Below, piece by piece: positions 34,094 to 42,478 of a stretch of 64,000 nucleotides of DNA. The stretch's first letter is position 1. Each line of letters starts with the position of its first letter. The translations under genes and the position numbers were made by a program. Source of the stretch: Sandaracinaceae bacterium (GTDB lineage: Bacteria; Myxococcota_A; Polyangia; Polyangiales; Sandaracinaceae); assembly GCA_020633195.1 (NCBI GenBank), contig JACKEC010000032.1, forward strand, positions 28,836 through 92,835. Reading direction: 5' to 3'. The notes under the pieces are model-generated. The model worked only from the letters and a program-made list of their open reading frames with translations. It was not told the DNA's origin and made no database searches.

Positions 34094-35827
34094 ATGTCGG
34101 ACGGCCAGGCGGAAGTGAGCGGCGCCCGCCCCGTGCGCCCGGGCGGCGATCGCAGCCGCGTGGGTCGCTACCGGCTCGCGTACGAGCTGGCCAGCGGCGG
34201 CATGGCCACCGTCTACATGGCGTGCGTCGAGGGCCCGGGGGGCTTCGACAAGGTGGTCGCCCTCAAGCGCATCCACCATCACCTCGCGAGCGAGGCCCGC
34301 TACGTCACCATGTTCCTCGACGAGGCCCGCCTCGCGTCCCGCATCGACCACCCGAACGTCGTGTCGGTGATCGACTTCGGCGAGGAGGACGGCGACTACT
34401 TCCTCGTGATGGAGTTCCTGCTCGGCGTCCCGCTGTCGCGGGTGATCGCCGCGCTCGCTCGGTCCGAGGATCGCGTCCCCACGCGCTGGGCCGCGATCGC
34501 GTCGCGCCTCGTCGCCGAGGCCTGTGAAGGGCTGCACGCCGCGCACGAGCTCCGCGACGCGACCGGCGAGCTGCTCGGGGTCGTCCACCGCGACGTCTCG
34601 CCGCAGAACCTCTTCGTCGGCTTCGACGGGATCCTGCGGGTCGTCGACTTCGGGATCGCGAAGGCCGCGGGCAAGCAGCACCAGACCGTCACCGGCGAGA
34701 TGAAGGGCAAGCTCGCGTACATGTCGCCCGAGCAGATCCGCGGCGGCGACGTGGACCGGCGCGCCGACGTCTGGGCGCTCGGCGTCGTGCTGTGGGAGAT
34801 GCTGACGTTCCGTCGGCTCTTCCGAAAAGCCAACGAGGTCGACGCGATGTACCACGTGCTCGAGGGCGAGATCGTGCCCCCGAGCGAGCTGACGAAGTCG
34901 CTCCCGGCCGGGGTGGACGAGATCGTCGCCACCTCCCTGGAGCGGGATCTCGCCAAGCGCTTCCCGGACGCGCGCGCGATGGCCCGAGACCTCAGCCGGA
35001 CGTGGGGGCGCGAGCTCACCGAGCCCGTGGACGCCGCCGAGGTGGCGCAGCTCCTCGATCAGCTCTTCCCCGGTGAGGAGGAGCGGCAGCGCAACCTCGT
35101 GGAGCTCGCGCGCTACCGGCGCGATCAGGTCCCGCGCGTGACGGTGAACCCCGGCGAGGACTCCGGCCTCCGCGACGACCTCGACGAGCCGATCTCGCGG
35201 GCCTCGCAGGTGACGCGGGCCGCGCCGCGTCGGCGGGGCGTGGCGCTCGCGGTCGGGGTCGCGGTCGTCGCCGCGCTGCTCGGCGCCGGGCTCGTCCTCT
35301 TCATGGCCTCTGGATCCGAGCCGCCCCCGCCCGTCGCGGCGGTCGCGGCCGACACCCTCGAGCCCCCCGACGTCGCCACCCGACAGGAGGTGACCCCCGA
35401 GACCTCGACCGAGGCCGACGAGGACGACGAGGAGGCCCCCGCGGCGCCGTCGGTCGAGCCGGACGTCGGCGACCCCGTGCGCGACGAGCCCGCCGACGCG
35501 CCGGTCGGTCGGCGCCGGCGCAGCTCGCCGAGCCGCCCGCCGCCGTCGGCGCCCTCGGGCGAGCCGACCCCCGAGGCGCCCCCGGCGCCGACGCCCGCGC
35601 CCGAGGCGTCGGGCCCCGGCCGCCTCGTCGTGGTCGTCCCCGGGGGGTGGGCGAACGTCTACGAGGGGAGCGGTCGCTTCCTCGGCGCCACCCCGATCAA
35701 CCGCGAGATGCCGGCCGGGCGCCACCGCCTGCAGCTCCGCTTCAACGGCCAGCCGCCCCCGGTCGAGGTCGAGGTGGTCATCCCCGCGGGTGGGGTGGGG
35801 CGCGTGTCCCAGCGCCCGCCGAGCTAG
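34094..35827 (+). CDS. Hanks-type Ser/Thr protein kinase with membrane anchor and PEGA-like domain
   Basis: 577 residues from ATG at 34094. Kinase motifs: Gly loop LASGGMATVYMA, VALKRIHHHL (ATP-binding Lys, about residue 57), VVHRDVSPQNLFV (catalytic Asp, about 167), VVDFGIAKA (DFG) and MSPEQIRGG. The HRDVSPQN form is common in myxobacterial kinases. A membrane helix is at about residues 385-405, followed by an acidic/Pro-rich linker and a C-terminal PEGA-like domain (GRLVVVVPGGWANVYE...GATPINREMPAGRHRLQL). The kinase faces the cytosol and the PEGA part faces the periplasm. Its stop overlaps the convergent GNAT gene by four bases. Confidence 0.94.
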   Translation: MSDGQAEVSGARPVRPGGDRSRVGRYRLAYELASGGMATVYMACVEGPGGFDKVVALKRIHHHLASEARYVTMFLDEARLASRIDHPNVVSVIDFGEEDGDYFLVMEFLLGVPLSRVIAALARSEDRVPTRWAAIASRLVAEACEGLHAAHELRDATGELLGVVHRDVSPQNLFVGFDGILRVVDFGIAKAAGKQHQTVTGEMKGKLAYMSPEQIRGGDVDRRADVWALGVVLWEMLTFRRLFRKANEVDAMYHVLEGEIVPPSELTKSLPAGVDEIVATSLERDLAKRFPDARAMARDLSRTWGRELTEPVDAAEVAQLLDQLFPGEEERQRNLVELARYRRDQVPRVTVNPGEDSGLRDDLDEPISRASQVTRAAPRRRGVALAVGVAVVAALLGAGLVLFMASGSEPPPPVAAVAADTLEPPDVATRQEVTPETSTEADEDDEEAPAAPSVEPDVGDPVRDEPADAPVGRRRRSSPSRPPPSAPSGEPTPEAPPAPTPAPEASGPGRLVVVVPGGWANVYEGSGRFLGATPINREMPAGRHRLQLRFNGQPPPVEVEVVIPAGGVGRVSQRPPS

Positions 35828-36288
35828 AGCTTCTCGAGCGCCTCGCCGTCGAGCCGCCAGCGCGTCCACTCCTCCATCGGCGCGGCGCCGAGCGAGCGGT
35901 AGAACGCGTGCGCGGGCTCGTTCCAGTCGAGCACCGACCATTCGAACCGCGCGCAGCCCCGCTCTCGCGCGAGGCGGGCGATCTCCACGAGCAGGGCGCG
36001 GCCGACCCCCTCGCCGCGGGCCGCGGGGGAGACGAAGAGGTCCTCGAGCCAGATCCCTCGGCGGCCTCGCCAGGTGGAGTAGGTCGAGAAGAACAACGCG
36101 AACCCCACCGCCGCGCCGTCCACCTCCGCGACGAGGCACTCGAACGGCGGCGGCGACTCGCCGAGCTGGGCCCGGAGCGTCGCCTCGGTCACCTCGACGG
36201 CGTCCGGCTCTCGCTCGTAGTCGGCCAGCTCCCTTATGAACCGGAGCAGGGTGCCCGCGTCGTCGGGGCCCGCGAAGCGGAGCTCCAT
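35824..36288 (-). CDS. GNAT-family N-acetyltransferase
   Basis: 154 residues from ATG at 36288. The acetyl-CoA site is VSPAARGEGVGRALLVEIARLA (R-x-x-G-x-G-x-A pattern), followed by FEWSVLDWNEPAHAFYRSLGA. The sequence is close to diamine/polyamine-type acetyltransferases (WLEDLFVSP). It would transfer acetyl from acetyl-CoA to a primary amine; the substrate is unknown. It starts five bases downstream of the Roadblock-like gene on the same strand, suggesting co-transcription. Confidence 0.9.
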   Translation of the reverse strand: MELRFAGPDDAGTLLRFIRELADYEREPDAVEVTEATLRAQLGESPPPFECLVAEVDGAAVGFALFFSTYSTWRGRRGIWLEDLFVSPAARGEGVGRALLVEIARLARERGCARFEWSVLDWNEPAHAFYRSLGAAPMEEWTRWRLDGEALEKL

Positions 36289-36293
36289 CGAGC

Positions 36294-36665
36294 TCAATTG
36301 CAGGCGAGGATGCGCCGCACGCCGCTCAGCGAGTGCGAGAGCAGCGCGTCCCGCGCGACGCCCCCGCCGACGCAGGCCAGGTACAGCGGCATGCCGTGGA
36401 CGTGGACGATCCGGACGGCGATCTCGGCGCCGCGGAGGAGCGGCGGGAGCGGGATCCCCAGGATGCTCTTGGCCCACAGCGGGGCGATGGCGGCGAGCTC
36501 GCGGCAGACGGCGGGGTCACCGGACGTCGAGAGGGACAGGCCGTCGTCGTCGGCGAGCACCAGCGCCTCCAGCCGGCCTCGATCCCGGACGTGCTCGAGC
36601 TGGAAGCCAAGCGCGAGATCGCGGTGCGTGCTGCGGCGGTTGCGTCGCTCTTCGAAGGGAAACAT
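36294..36665 (-). CDS. Small protein with Roadblock/LC7-like features
   Basis: 123 residues from ATG at 36665. The central part (RDRGRLEALVLADDDGLSLSTSGD, then ELAAIAPLWAKSILG) resembles the Roadblock/LC7 core, in which an 'ALV-D-DGL-L-SSG' strand-turn-strand is followed by a helix. Myxobacterial Roadblock proteins regulate small Ras-like GTPases such as MglA. No GTPase gene is seen within this window. The tail has two Cys (LACVGGG, ILACN). Assignment is by pattern only. Confidence 0.5.
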   Translation of the reverse strand: MFPFEERRNRRSTHRDLALGFQLEHVRDRGRLEALVLADDDGLSLSTSGDPAVCRELAAIAPLWAKSILGIPLPPLLRGAEIAVRIVHVHGMPLYLACVGGGVARDALLSHSLSGVRRILACN

Positions 36666-36771
36666 CAGAGGTACCTCGGCTGTGTGCGTCGATGTAGGAT
36701 GACACCGTACAGCGAGGTTTTTTCGCGCGGCAAACAAATGGTCCGGTCGGCGTGCTAGAAGAATCACGACG

Positions 36772-37935
36772 ATGAGCCTCGGCGACGTGCTCGACACGCA
36801 TCGTGTGGTCGTCTGCGTCGGGTGCGGCGGAGTCGGCAAGACGACGACAGCCGCGTCGCTGGCGGTGCACGCCGCGATGACCGGCAAGCGCGTGCTGTGC
36901 CTCACCATCGACCCGGCGCGGCGGCTGGCCAACAGCCTCGGCCTCGACGAGATGAAGACGCAGGAGCAGCTCGTGCCGCGGCGGCTCTTCGAGGCCAAGG
37001 GCCTCGAGCTCGAGGGCGAGCTGTCGGCGATGATGCTCGACACGAAGACGACGTTCGACGACCTCGTCCGCCGCTACGCCTCGAGCCCCGAGATCGCGGG
37101 GCGCATCATCGGCAACAAGGTCTACGAGTACCTCAGCGGATCGCTGGCCGGCACGCAGGAGTACATGGCGATGGAGAAGCTCCACGCGGTGCGCTCCGAC
37201 AACCGCTACGACCTCATCGTCCTCGACACGCCGCCCACCTCGAACGCGCTCGACTTCCTCGACGCGCCCGAGCGGATGGCGGACCTCGTCGACTCGCCCG
37301 CGATGCGCTGGTTCGTGCAGGCCTTCGAGGGCGCCGGCAAGTTCTCCTTCAACCTCGTCGGCAAGGGCGCGGCGTTCCTGCTGCGAGGGCTCTCGCGCTT
37401 CACCGGGACGGGCTTCCTCGAGGTCCTCGCCGAGTTCATCACCGACTTCAACGACCTGTTCGGCGGCTTCCGCGAGCGGGCCAACGAGGTGTCGCAGGCG
37501 CTCCGCAGCGACGACGTCGCCTTCGTCATCGTCACCAGCCCGAACCCGCTCGCGATGGACGAGGCGATCTTCTTCGCCCGCCGGCTCGAGGAGTTCGAGA
37601 TGCGGCGCAACGCGTTCGTGATCAACGGCATGCGCGCGCTCTACGCCGAGCCCTCGCTGCAGGAGGGCGAGCTGGCCTCGCTCGTCGCGCCGCACCTCCC
37701 CGACGACATGGACGCGCGCCGGACGGTCAAGCGCATGCGGCGCGCGGTCGACGACGCGCGGACCCAGGCGATCGCGGATCGCATCCAGTCGGACCACCTG
37801 CGCCAACGCGTGGGCCCCGACCTCCTGTTCGTGGAGGTCCCGCACTTCGAGCAGGACGTGCACGACCTCGGCGCGCTGAGCCAGGTGGCCCGCTACCTGA
37901 CCGGCGCCGAGACGATGCCGACGGTCATCTCGTAG
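36772..37935 (+). CDS. ArsA/GET3-family ATPase
   Basis: 387 residues from ATG at 36772. The deviant Walker A is VVCVGCGGVGKTTTAASLA, followed by a TIDPARRLANSLG switch I, LIVLDTPPTSNALDFL (switch II) and FVIVTSPNPLAMDEAIFF. The family's signature lysine (first K of KGGVGKT) is replaced by Cys, so the classical dimer-activated mechanism may be altered. The long insert FEGAGKFSFNLVGKGAAFLLRGL resembles a membrane-protein-binding helix region. Family members energise arsenite pumps or guide tail-anchored proteins. No arsenic genes are adjacent. It is preceded by an A+T-rich stretch at 36715-36740. Confidence 0.88.
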   Translation: MSLGDVLDTHRVVVCVGCGGVGKTTTAASLAVHAAMTGKRVLCLTIDPARRLANSLGLDEMKTQEQLVPRRLFEAKGLELEGELSAMMLDTKTTFDDLVRRYASSPEIAGRIIGNKVYEYLSGSLAGTQEYMAMEKLHAVRSDNRYDLIVLDTPPTSNALDFLDAPERMADLVDSPAMRWFVQAFEGAGKFSFNLVGKGAAFLLRGLSRFTGTGFLEVLAEFITDFNDLFGGFRERANEVSQALRSDDVAFVIVTSPNPLAMDEAIFFARRLEEFEMRRNAFVINGMRALYAEPSLQEGELASLVAPHLPDDMDARRTVKRMRRAVDDARTQAIADRIQSDHLRQRVGPDLLFVEVPHFEQDVHDLGALSQVARYLTGAETMPTVIS

Positions 37936-37947
37936 CGGCGCTCGCGC

Positions 37948-38241
37948 CTACCGCTCGGCGCGGTCGGCCCAGGCGTCGTGCCGCGCCCGCCACCGGCGGA
38001 CCCGCGCGCCCGGGAGCCCGGCGCGGAGCTGCGCCAGGACGTCCTTGCGCTTGGCCGCGCGCGCGGCGCGAAGCTCCTCGCGGTACTGCGCCCGCAGCCG
38101 CTCGCGGAGCTCGTCGAGATCGATCTCCAGCAGCCCCGCGACCTCCGCCGCGCGCCGCCACCGACCCTCCGAGACGTGGGCGATCAGCTCACGATGCAAC
38201 CCCGCGAGCTCCTCTACACGTGCAACGAAATCTGCGCTCAT
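37948..38241 (-). CDS. Small coiled-coil-like protein of unknown function
   Basis: 97 residues from ATG at 38241. The sequence is strongly helical and charged (VARVEELAGLHRELIAHVSEGRWRRAAEVAGLLEIDLDELRERLRAQYREELRAARAAKRKDVL), with heptad-like Leu spacing. The C-terminus is Arg/Trp-rich. It converges with the ATPase gene after 12 bases. No family is recognised. Confidence 0.55.
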   Translation of the reverse strand: MSADFVARVEELAGLHRELIAHVSEGRWRRAAEVAGLLEIDLDELRERLRAQYREELRAARAAKRKDVLAQLRAGLPGARVRRWRARHDAWADRAER

Positions 38242-38323
38242 CCGACGCCTCCCCGAGCCGGCGTATCAGAGCCCGCTCGGGGGGTGAAGAAACCAGCAGG
38301 ACGAGGAGCCGCCGAGTCGCTTG

Positions 38324-38421
38324 GAATTTCGCGCGAAGCGCGCCAAGGGGGCAAAGAGGTTTTCTTCGTGGTCCTAATCCCTTTCCCCTTGGCCCCCTTT
38401 CGCGCGCTTGGCGCGAAATTC
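38324..38421. repeat. Long imperfect inverted repeat downstream of hemC
   Basis: Left arm 38324-38356 and right arm 38389-38421 are reverse complements with two mismatches and one bulge (GAATTTCGCGC... paired with ...GCGCGAAATTC). They give a stem of about 30 bp around a loop of about 32 bases rich in CCTTT/CCCTT. It lies 27 bases past the hemC stop on the hemC transcript, so termination or 3' RNA protection is likely. It also forms the upstream region of the 97-residue gene. The length exceeds a normal terminator and recalls REP/MITE-type elements. Confidence 0.75.
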
Positions 38422-38447
38422 GAGGAGGGATGCCATCGGACCGCGAC

Positions 38448-39443
38448 TCAGTGCGGGCCGTAGGGGCCGACCGCGTACGGGTCGGCGGTCGCCTTGGCGG
38501 CGGCGATCAGCTCGGCGGCGCCGCGATCGAGCTGCATCTCGGCGAGCTCGACGCCCATCCCCGCCGCGCGCTGCAGGCGAGCGGCGTGATCGGGCGCGTC
38601 CACGTAGCCGTCCACCGACGCGGTGAGCAGCGAGTGTCCGTCGACCGAGCCGACCATGCCGTCCATGCGCATGCGGGTCTCGCCGTCGTCGTCGAACCGG
38701 GCGTAGGCCGCGATAGGCGTCGTGCAGCTCCCCTGCAGCCGGCTCAGGTAGGCGCGCTCGGCCTCGACCGCGAGGCGCGTGGCGCGGTGCTCGAGCGGCG
38801 CGAGGAGCCGCAGCAGCTCGCGCGAGTCCAGGCGGCCCTCGATCCCGAGCGCGCCCTGACCGACCGCCGGGAGCGACGTGTCCGAGGGGATCGACCAGTA
38901 GGTCACGTCGAGCTCCAGCCGGCGGATCCCCGCGGCGGCCAGCACGATCGCGTCGTACTGCCCGTCGTCGAGCTTGGACAGCCGCGTGCCGACGTTGCCC
39001 CGGCACACCGCGAAGCGGAGGTCCGGCCGCGCCGCGCGGAGCTGGCAGCTCCGCCGGAGCGAGCTCGTCCCGATGACCGCGCCCTCCTTGAGCTCGCTGA
39101 GCTCGATCCCCTCGCGCGTCACGAGGACGTCGTGGGGGTCCTCGCGCTCGGGCACGCAGATCAGCCCGAGCCCGTCGGCGAGCGCGTCCGGCACGTCCTT
39201 CATCGAGTGGACGGCGATGTCCGCGCGGCCGTCCGCCAGGGTCGCCTCGACCTCGTTGATGAAGAGGCCCTTGCCGCCGATCTTCGCGAGCGGCTGGTCG
39301 ATCACGATGTCGCCCTTGGTCACCACGTGCACCTCTTCGAACTGCACGTCGGGGCTGTGCTCACGGATGCGGGCGGCGACCCAGCGGGTCTGCGCGAGGG
39401 CCAGCGGGCTCTTCCGCGTGGCGATTCGGATCGTCGTCGTCAT
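38448..39443 (-). CDS. hemC: Hydroxymethylbilane synthase (porphobilinogen deaminase)
   Basis: 331 residues from ATG at 39443. It begins with the family signature IRIATRKSPLALAQTRWVA, continues with GGKGLFINEVEATL, ADIAVHSMKDVP and IGTSSLRRSCQL, and carries the dipyrromethane-cofactor cysteine in LQGSCTTPIAAYA at about residue 245. It polymerises four porphobilinogen molecules into hydroxymethylbilane in the cytosol. Its start overlaps the hemA stop by four bases (ATGA). Confidence 0.97.
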   Translation of the reverse strand: MTTTIRIATRKSPLALAQTRWVAARIREHSPDVQFEEVHVVTKGDIVIDQPLAKIGGKGLFINEVEATLADGRADIAVHSMKDVPDALADGLGLICVPEREDPHDVLVTREGIELSELKEGAVIGTSSLRRSCQLRAARPDLRFAVCRGNVGTRLSKLDDGQYDAIVLAAAGIRRLELDVTYWSIPSDTSLPAVGQGALGIEGRLDSRELLRLLAPLEHRATRLAVEAERAYLSRLQGSCTTPIAAYARFDDDGETRMRMDGMVGSVDGHSLLTASVDGYVDAPDHAARLQRAAGMGVELAEMQLDRGAAELIAAAKATADPYAVGPYGPH

Positions 39444-40759
39444 GAAGCCTTTCCACGGCTCGAGGCGGGTTCGAGCACCGGCGCGCGGCGCTCCTCGTCG
39501 TCTTCGGTGGACTCGTCGCCCTCGATGTCGAAGAGCCGACGGGTCGTCTCGACGAGCGCCTGCCCGTCGGGGGATCCCGCGCTCGACTTGAGCTCCGAGA
39601 TCGCGCGATGCACCAGCTTGTTGGTCATCGCGTCGAGCATCTTGTCGAGGCTCTTGCGCTCGCGATCCCCGAGGTCGGGGAGGCGAGGCAGGGTGCGCTC
39701 GAGCTCGGCCGCGAGGACCCCGCGGACGCGGCGCCGCAGGCCGACGATGGTCGGCTTGAGCGCGCCCGACCGGCGCCAGCGCTCGAACTCCTCGACCTCC
39801 GCGACGACGATCTGCTCGGCGTTCGTCGCCGCGCGCTGCCGCTCGCCGAGGTTCTCCTGCGCGACCTGCTGGAGGTCGTCGACGTCGTAGAGGAAGACGT
39901 TGTCCATCTCCCCGACGCGGGGGTCGACGTCGCGCGGCACCGCGATGTCGATCATGAACAGCGGCCGGTGGCGACGCGCCTTGATGACCCCGCGCATCAG
40001 CTCCGGGGTGATCACGAAGCGCTGGCTCGAGGTCGACGCGATCGCGACGTCCGCCTCGGAGAGCTCGGCCGCGAGCATCTCGATGCTGCGCGCGATGCCG
40101 CCGTGCTCCTCGGCGAGCCGCTCGGCCTTCTCGAGGCTGCGGTTCACGACATAGAGCGACGCGCCGGCCTGCCGCAGGTGCTTGGCGGCCTGCTCGCCCA
40201 TCTCGCCGGCGCCGATGAGGAGCACGCGGCGGCCGCGCAGGTCCTCGAAGATCTTCTGCGCCAGATCGCTCGCGACCGAGCTGACGCTCACCGAGCCCTC
40301 GGCGATCCGCGTCTCGCTGCGGACTCGCTTGGCGACCGCGAAGGCCTTCGTGAAGCAGCGGTCGAGGAGCGTCCCGATCGCGCCGGCCTGCTTGGCCGCG
40401 GCGTAGGCGTCCTTGAACTGGCCGAGGATCTGCGGCTCGCCGACGACCATCGAGTCGAGGCTCGCCGCGACGCGGAAGGCGTGCTGCACCGCGTCGGCGC
40501 CGCGGTGGATGTAGACGTGGTCGCTGATCGAGCCGCCGGCGCGCTCCTCGAGCCACCGCGCGACGGCCCGCTCGTCGCCCTCGCCCGCGTACACCTCGAC
40601 GCGGTTGCACGTGCTCAGGAGCACCGCCTCGCGCAGCGCCGCCCCCTGCTGGAGCGCGAGCGCCGTCTCGCCCACGGCCTTGTCGTCCACCGCGAGCCGC
40701 TCGCGAAGCTCGACCGGGGACGTCTTGTGGCTGATGCCGACGACGAAGACGTCGGTCAC
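39440..40759 (-). CDS. hemA: Glutamyl-tRNA reductase
   Basis: 439 residues from a GTG at 40759 that overlaps the stop of the upstream CcsA-like gene (GTGA). The catalytic Cys sits in LSTCNRVEVYA at about residue 50. The NADPH domain has VLLIGAGEMGEQAAKHL, and other hallmarks are GEPQILGQFKDAY and AIDIAVPRDVDP-type residues (MIDIAVPRDVD). The C-terminal dimerisation helix is present, plus an acidic tail (DIEGDESTEDDEE). It reduces Glu-tRNA to glutamate-1-semialdehyde, the first committed step of haem synthesis. It is translationally coupled on both sides. Confidence 0.97.
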   Translation of the reverse strand: MTDVFVVGISHKTSPVELRERLAVDDKAVGETALALQQGAALREAVLLSTCNRVEVYAGEGDERAVARWLEERAGGSISDHVYIHRGADAVQHAFRVAASLDSMVVGEPQILGQFKDAYAAAKQAGAIGTLLDRCFTKAFAVAKRVRSETRIAEGSVSVSSVASDLAQKIFEDLRGRRVLLIGAGEMGEQAAKHLRQAGASLYVVNRSLEKAERLAEEHGGIARSIEMLAAELSEADVAIASTSSQRFVITPELMRGVIKARRHRPLFMIDIAVPRDVDPRVGEMDNVFLYDVDDLQQVAQENLGERQRAATNAEQIVVAEVEEFERWRRSGALKPTIVGLRRRVRGVLAAELERTLPRLPDLGDRERKSLDKMLDAMTNKLVHRAISELKSSAGSPDGQALVETTRRLFDIEGDESTEDDEERRAPVLEPASSRGKAS

Positions 40760-41565
40760 GCGCCGCCCCCCCAGGTGTCGCGGAGCACGTAGCCCGCGAG
40801 CACCGCGAGCGTGCTCAGGAACCCGAGCATCGTGCCGATCGCGGCCTTCTTGCCGCGCCATCCCGCGGCCACCCGGAGCAGCAGCACGCCCGCGAACAGC
40901 AGCCACGCGAGCAGGCCGAAGCCCTGCGTGGGCGACAGCCCGAGGGAGTCCCGGACGATCCACATCGTCCCCGTGACGACGCCGATCGTCAGGAGCGGGA
41001 AGCCCACGAGCACCGCGCGCAGCCCGAGCCGGTCGAGCACGTCGAGCGCGGGCAGGCGCTGGAACAGGCCGCCGAGGTTCTTCTGTCGGAGCTGCCGCTC
41101 CTGGATCACGTACGCGAGCGCGAACGCGAACGCGAAGGCGAACGCGGCGAGCCCCAGGACGTTGACCGCGACGTGCACCGGGAGCAGCGCCGAGCGCACG
41201 CCCTCGGGCACCGCGGGCACGTCCTGCCGTCGGAAGGCCGCCCCGAGGAAGAGGAGCAGCGTGACCGGCGTGATGAACGCGCCGAGGACCCGCAGCCGAT
41301 CGCGCGAGCGCGCCGTCAGGAGGAAGACGACGACGACGATCAGCGACATCGCCGCCAGCGCCTGGTGGATGTCCGAGGCGGGCGGGTGCCCGAGGTTGGC
41401 CCACCCGAACCCCATGAAGCCGGCCTGGCTCAGCGCGGCGGCGGCGAGGACCCACGCCGCCCAGCGGGCGCCCTCCTTCGTCCCCTTCGCGAGGTGGTAG
41501 ACGTACAGGCTCGACGCGAGCCCGTAGAGGAACGCCGTCAGCCACATCAACGTCGTGACCACCAC
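40756..41565 (-). CDS. CcsA/HemX-like cytochrome c assembly family membrane protein
   Basis: 269 residues from GTG at 41565. There are about eight hydrophobic segments, with a His-rich pair (HPPASDIHQAL and LLPVHVAVNVLG). The segment FGLLAWLLFAGVLLLRVAAGWRGKKAA is near the C-terminus, in the arrangement of the CcsA/ResC/HemX family. The conserved tryptophan-rich WWD haem-handling motif is not obvious. As in many bacteria, it lies directly upstream of hemA, where HemX-type proteins influence GluTR level or haem handling. It overlaps hemA by four bases. Confidence 0.82.
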   Translation of the reverse strand: MVVTTLMWLTAFLYGLASSLYVYHLAKGTKEGARWAAWVLAAAALSQAGFMGFGWANLGHPPASDIHQALAAMSLIVVVVFLLTARSRDRLRVLGAFITPVTLLLFLGAAFRRQDVPAVPEGVRSALLPVHVAVNVLGLAAFAFAFAFALAYVIQERQLRQKNLGGLFQRLPALDVLDRLGLRAVLVGFPLLTIGVVTGTMWIVRDSLGLSPTQGFGLLAWLLFAGVLLLRVAAGWRGKKAAIGTMLGFLSTLAVLAGYVLRDTWGGGA

Positions 41566-41571
41566 GGCGGC

Positions 41572-41985
41572 CTACTTCGCTCGAAGGAAACGAGCCAGCA
41601 GATCGAGCTCGCCCGAGCTCGTCCGCTCGCCCACCGCGGCCTTCGCGGCCGCGTCGAGGCTCGACGCGGTGACCATCGTCTCGGTCGGCACGGGCGTCCC
41701 GGCGAAGCCCTCGACGCACTGGTACGCGTTGTCTCCGAGGATCACCGAGTCTGCGTAGTGCTCGGCCCCCAGCGACGCCAGCTGCTCCAGGTCCTGCACC
41801 TTGCCGATCAGCCCGTGCTCGTCCGGCGTCCCGGTGACCTCTTCCTTGATGAGGATGGCCGTGGTCAGGACGAAGCGCTGGTTCTCGGGGCGGGTGACCA
41901 TGACGTCGCCCTCGACCTCCACTCGGTCTTCCGAGAGCCAGAGGTCCAGCATGCCCTGGGGGACGAAGAGGCGGTTCGGGCCCAC
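41572..41985 (-). CDS. Protein of unknown function at the head of the haem operon
   Basis: 137 residues from GTG at 41985. A longer in-frame start (TTG at 42051) would run through the trxA promoter. The protein has a beta-rich first half (RLFVPQGMLDLWLSEDRVEVEGDVMV) and a helical tail (SSLDAAAKAAVGERT). No signal peptide or catalytic motif is seen. It resembles conserved unknown proteins of myxobacteria. It ends six bases before the CcsA-like start, so it is the first gene of the unit ending in hemC. A link to haem synthesis is inferred from position only. Confidence 0.6.
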   Translation of the reverse strand: MGPNRLFVPQGMLDLWLSEDRVEVEGDVMVTRPENQRFVLTTAILIKEEVTGTPDEHGLIGKVQDLEQLASLGAEHYADSVILGDNAYQCVEGFAGTPVPTETMVTASSLDAAAKAAVGERTSSGELDLLARFLRAK

Positions 41986-42041
41986 GGCGCCAGAGTACCG
42001 TGCGGCCGGGTCGGCGTCACCCGGACCGACGCGTCCGCCGA

Positions 42042-42070
42042 TTGACACCAACGCCGCCGGTCTCTACTAC
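42042..42070 (+). promoter_or_regulatory. Sigma-70-type promoter of trxA
   Basis: TTGACA (42042-42047, perfect -35), a 17-base spacer, then TACTAC (42065-42070, -10-like). Transcription would start near 42077, about 25 bases before the trxA ATG at 42103. GGAGAAAAG, a good ribosome site, precedes that ATG. Confidence 0.65.
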
Positions 42071-42102
42071 TTCCGGGTTCCGAGCAAGCCTGGAGAAAAG
42101 AC

Positions 42103-42432
42103 ATGGCAGGTAAGAACGTCATCGCGGTCAACGACCTGAATTTCGATACGGAGGTCGTGAACAGCGACCAGCCGGTGCTCGTCGACTTCACCGCGACGTG
42201 GTGCGGCCCCTGCCGTCAGATCGCCCCGCTGGTGGACCAGCTCGCCGACGAGTACGAGGGGCGCGCCAAGGTCGCCAAGCTCGACATCGACGAGAGCCCC
42301 GAGACGGCGCGTCGGTTCCAGATCCGCGGCGTCCCGACGATCCTCGTCTTCAAGGGCGGAGAGGTCGTGGATCAGCAGGTCGGTCTGGCGCCCAAGACGG
42401 TGCTGGCCAACAAGATCAACTCGGCGCTCTGA
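42103..42432 (+). CDS. trxA: Thioredoxin
   Basis: 109 residues, standard length. The active site WCGPC lies at about residues 32-36 in LVDFTATWCGPCRQIAPL. Other features are KLDIDESPETARRFQIRGVPTILVFKGG, with the cis-proline, and the C-terminal helix. It reduces disulfides of cytosolic proteins, ribonucleotide reductase and peroxiredoxins with electrons from thioredoxin reductase. It has its own promoter and strong ribosome site. It is the canonical thioredoxin, versus the WCSPC paralogue at 12784. Confidence 0.96.
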   Translation: MAGKNVIAVNDLNFDTEVVNSDQPVLVDFTATWCGPCRQIAPLVDQLADEYEGRAKVAKLDIDESPETARRFQIRGVPTILVFKGGEVVDQQVGLAPKTVLANKINSAL

Positions 42433-42478
42433 CGACCCACGCGGATCGGCCCTTCGGAGCCCGCCGACCGCTGCCCCG

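Noticed and set aside
42049..42051. TTG as start of the protein at the head of the haem operon
   Set aside because: It would begin inside the perfect -35 region of trxA and add Gly/Arg-rich residues without a ribosome site. The GTG at 41985 starts at a protein-like sequence.
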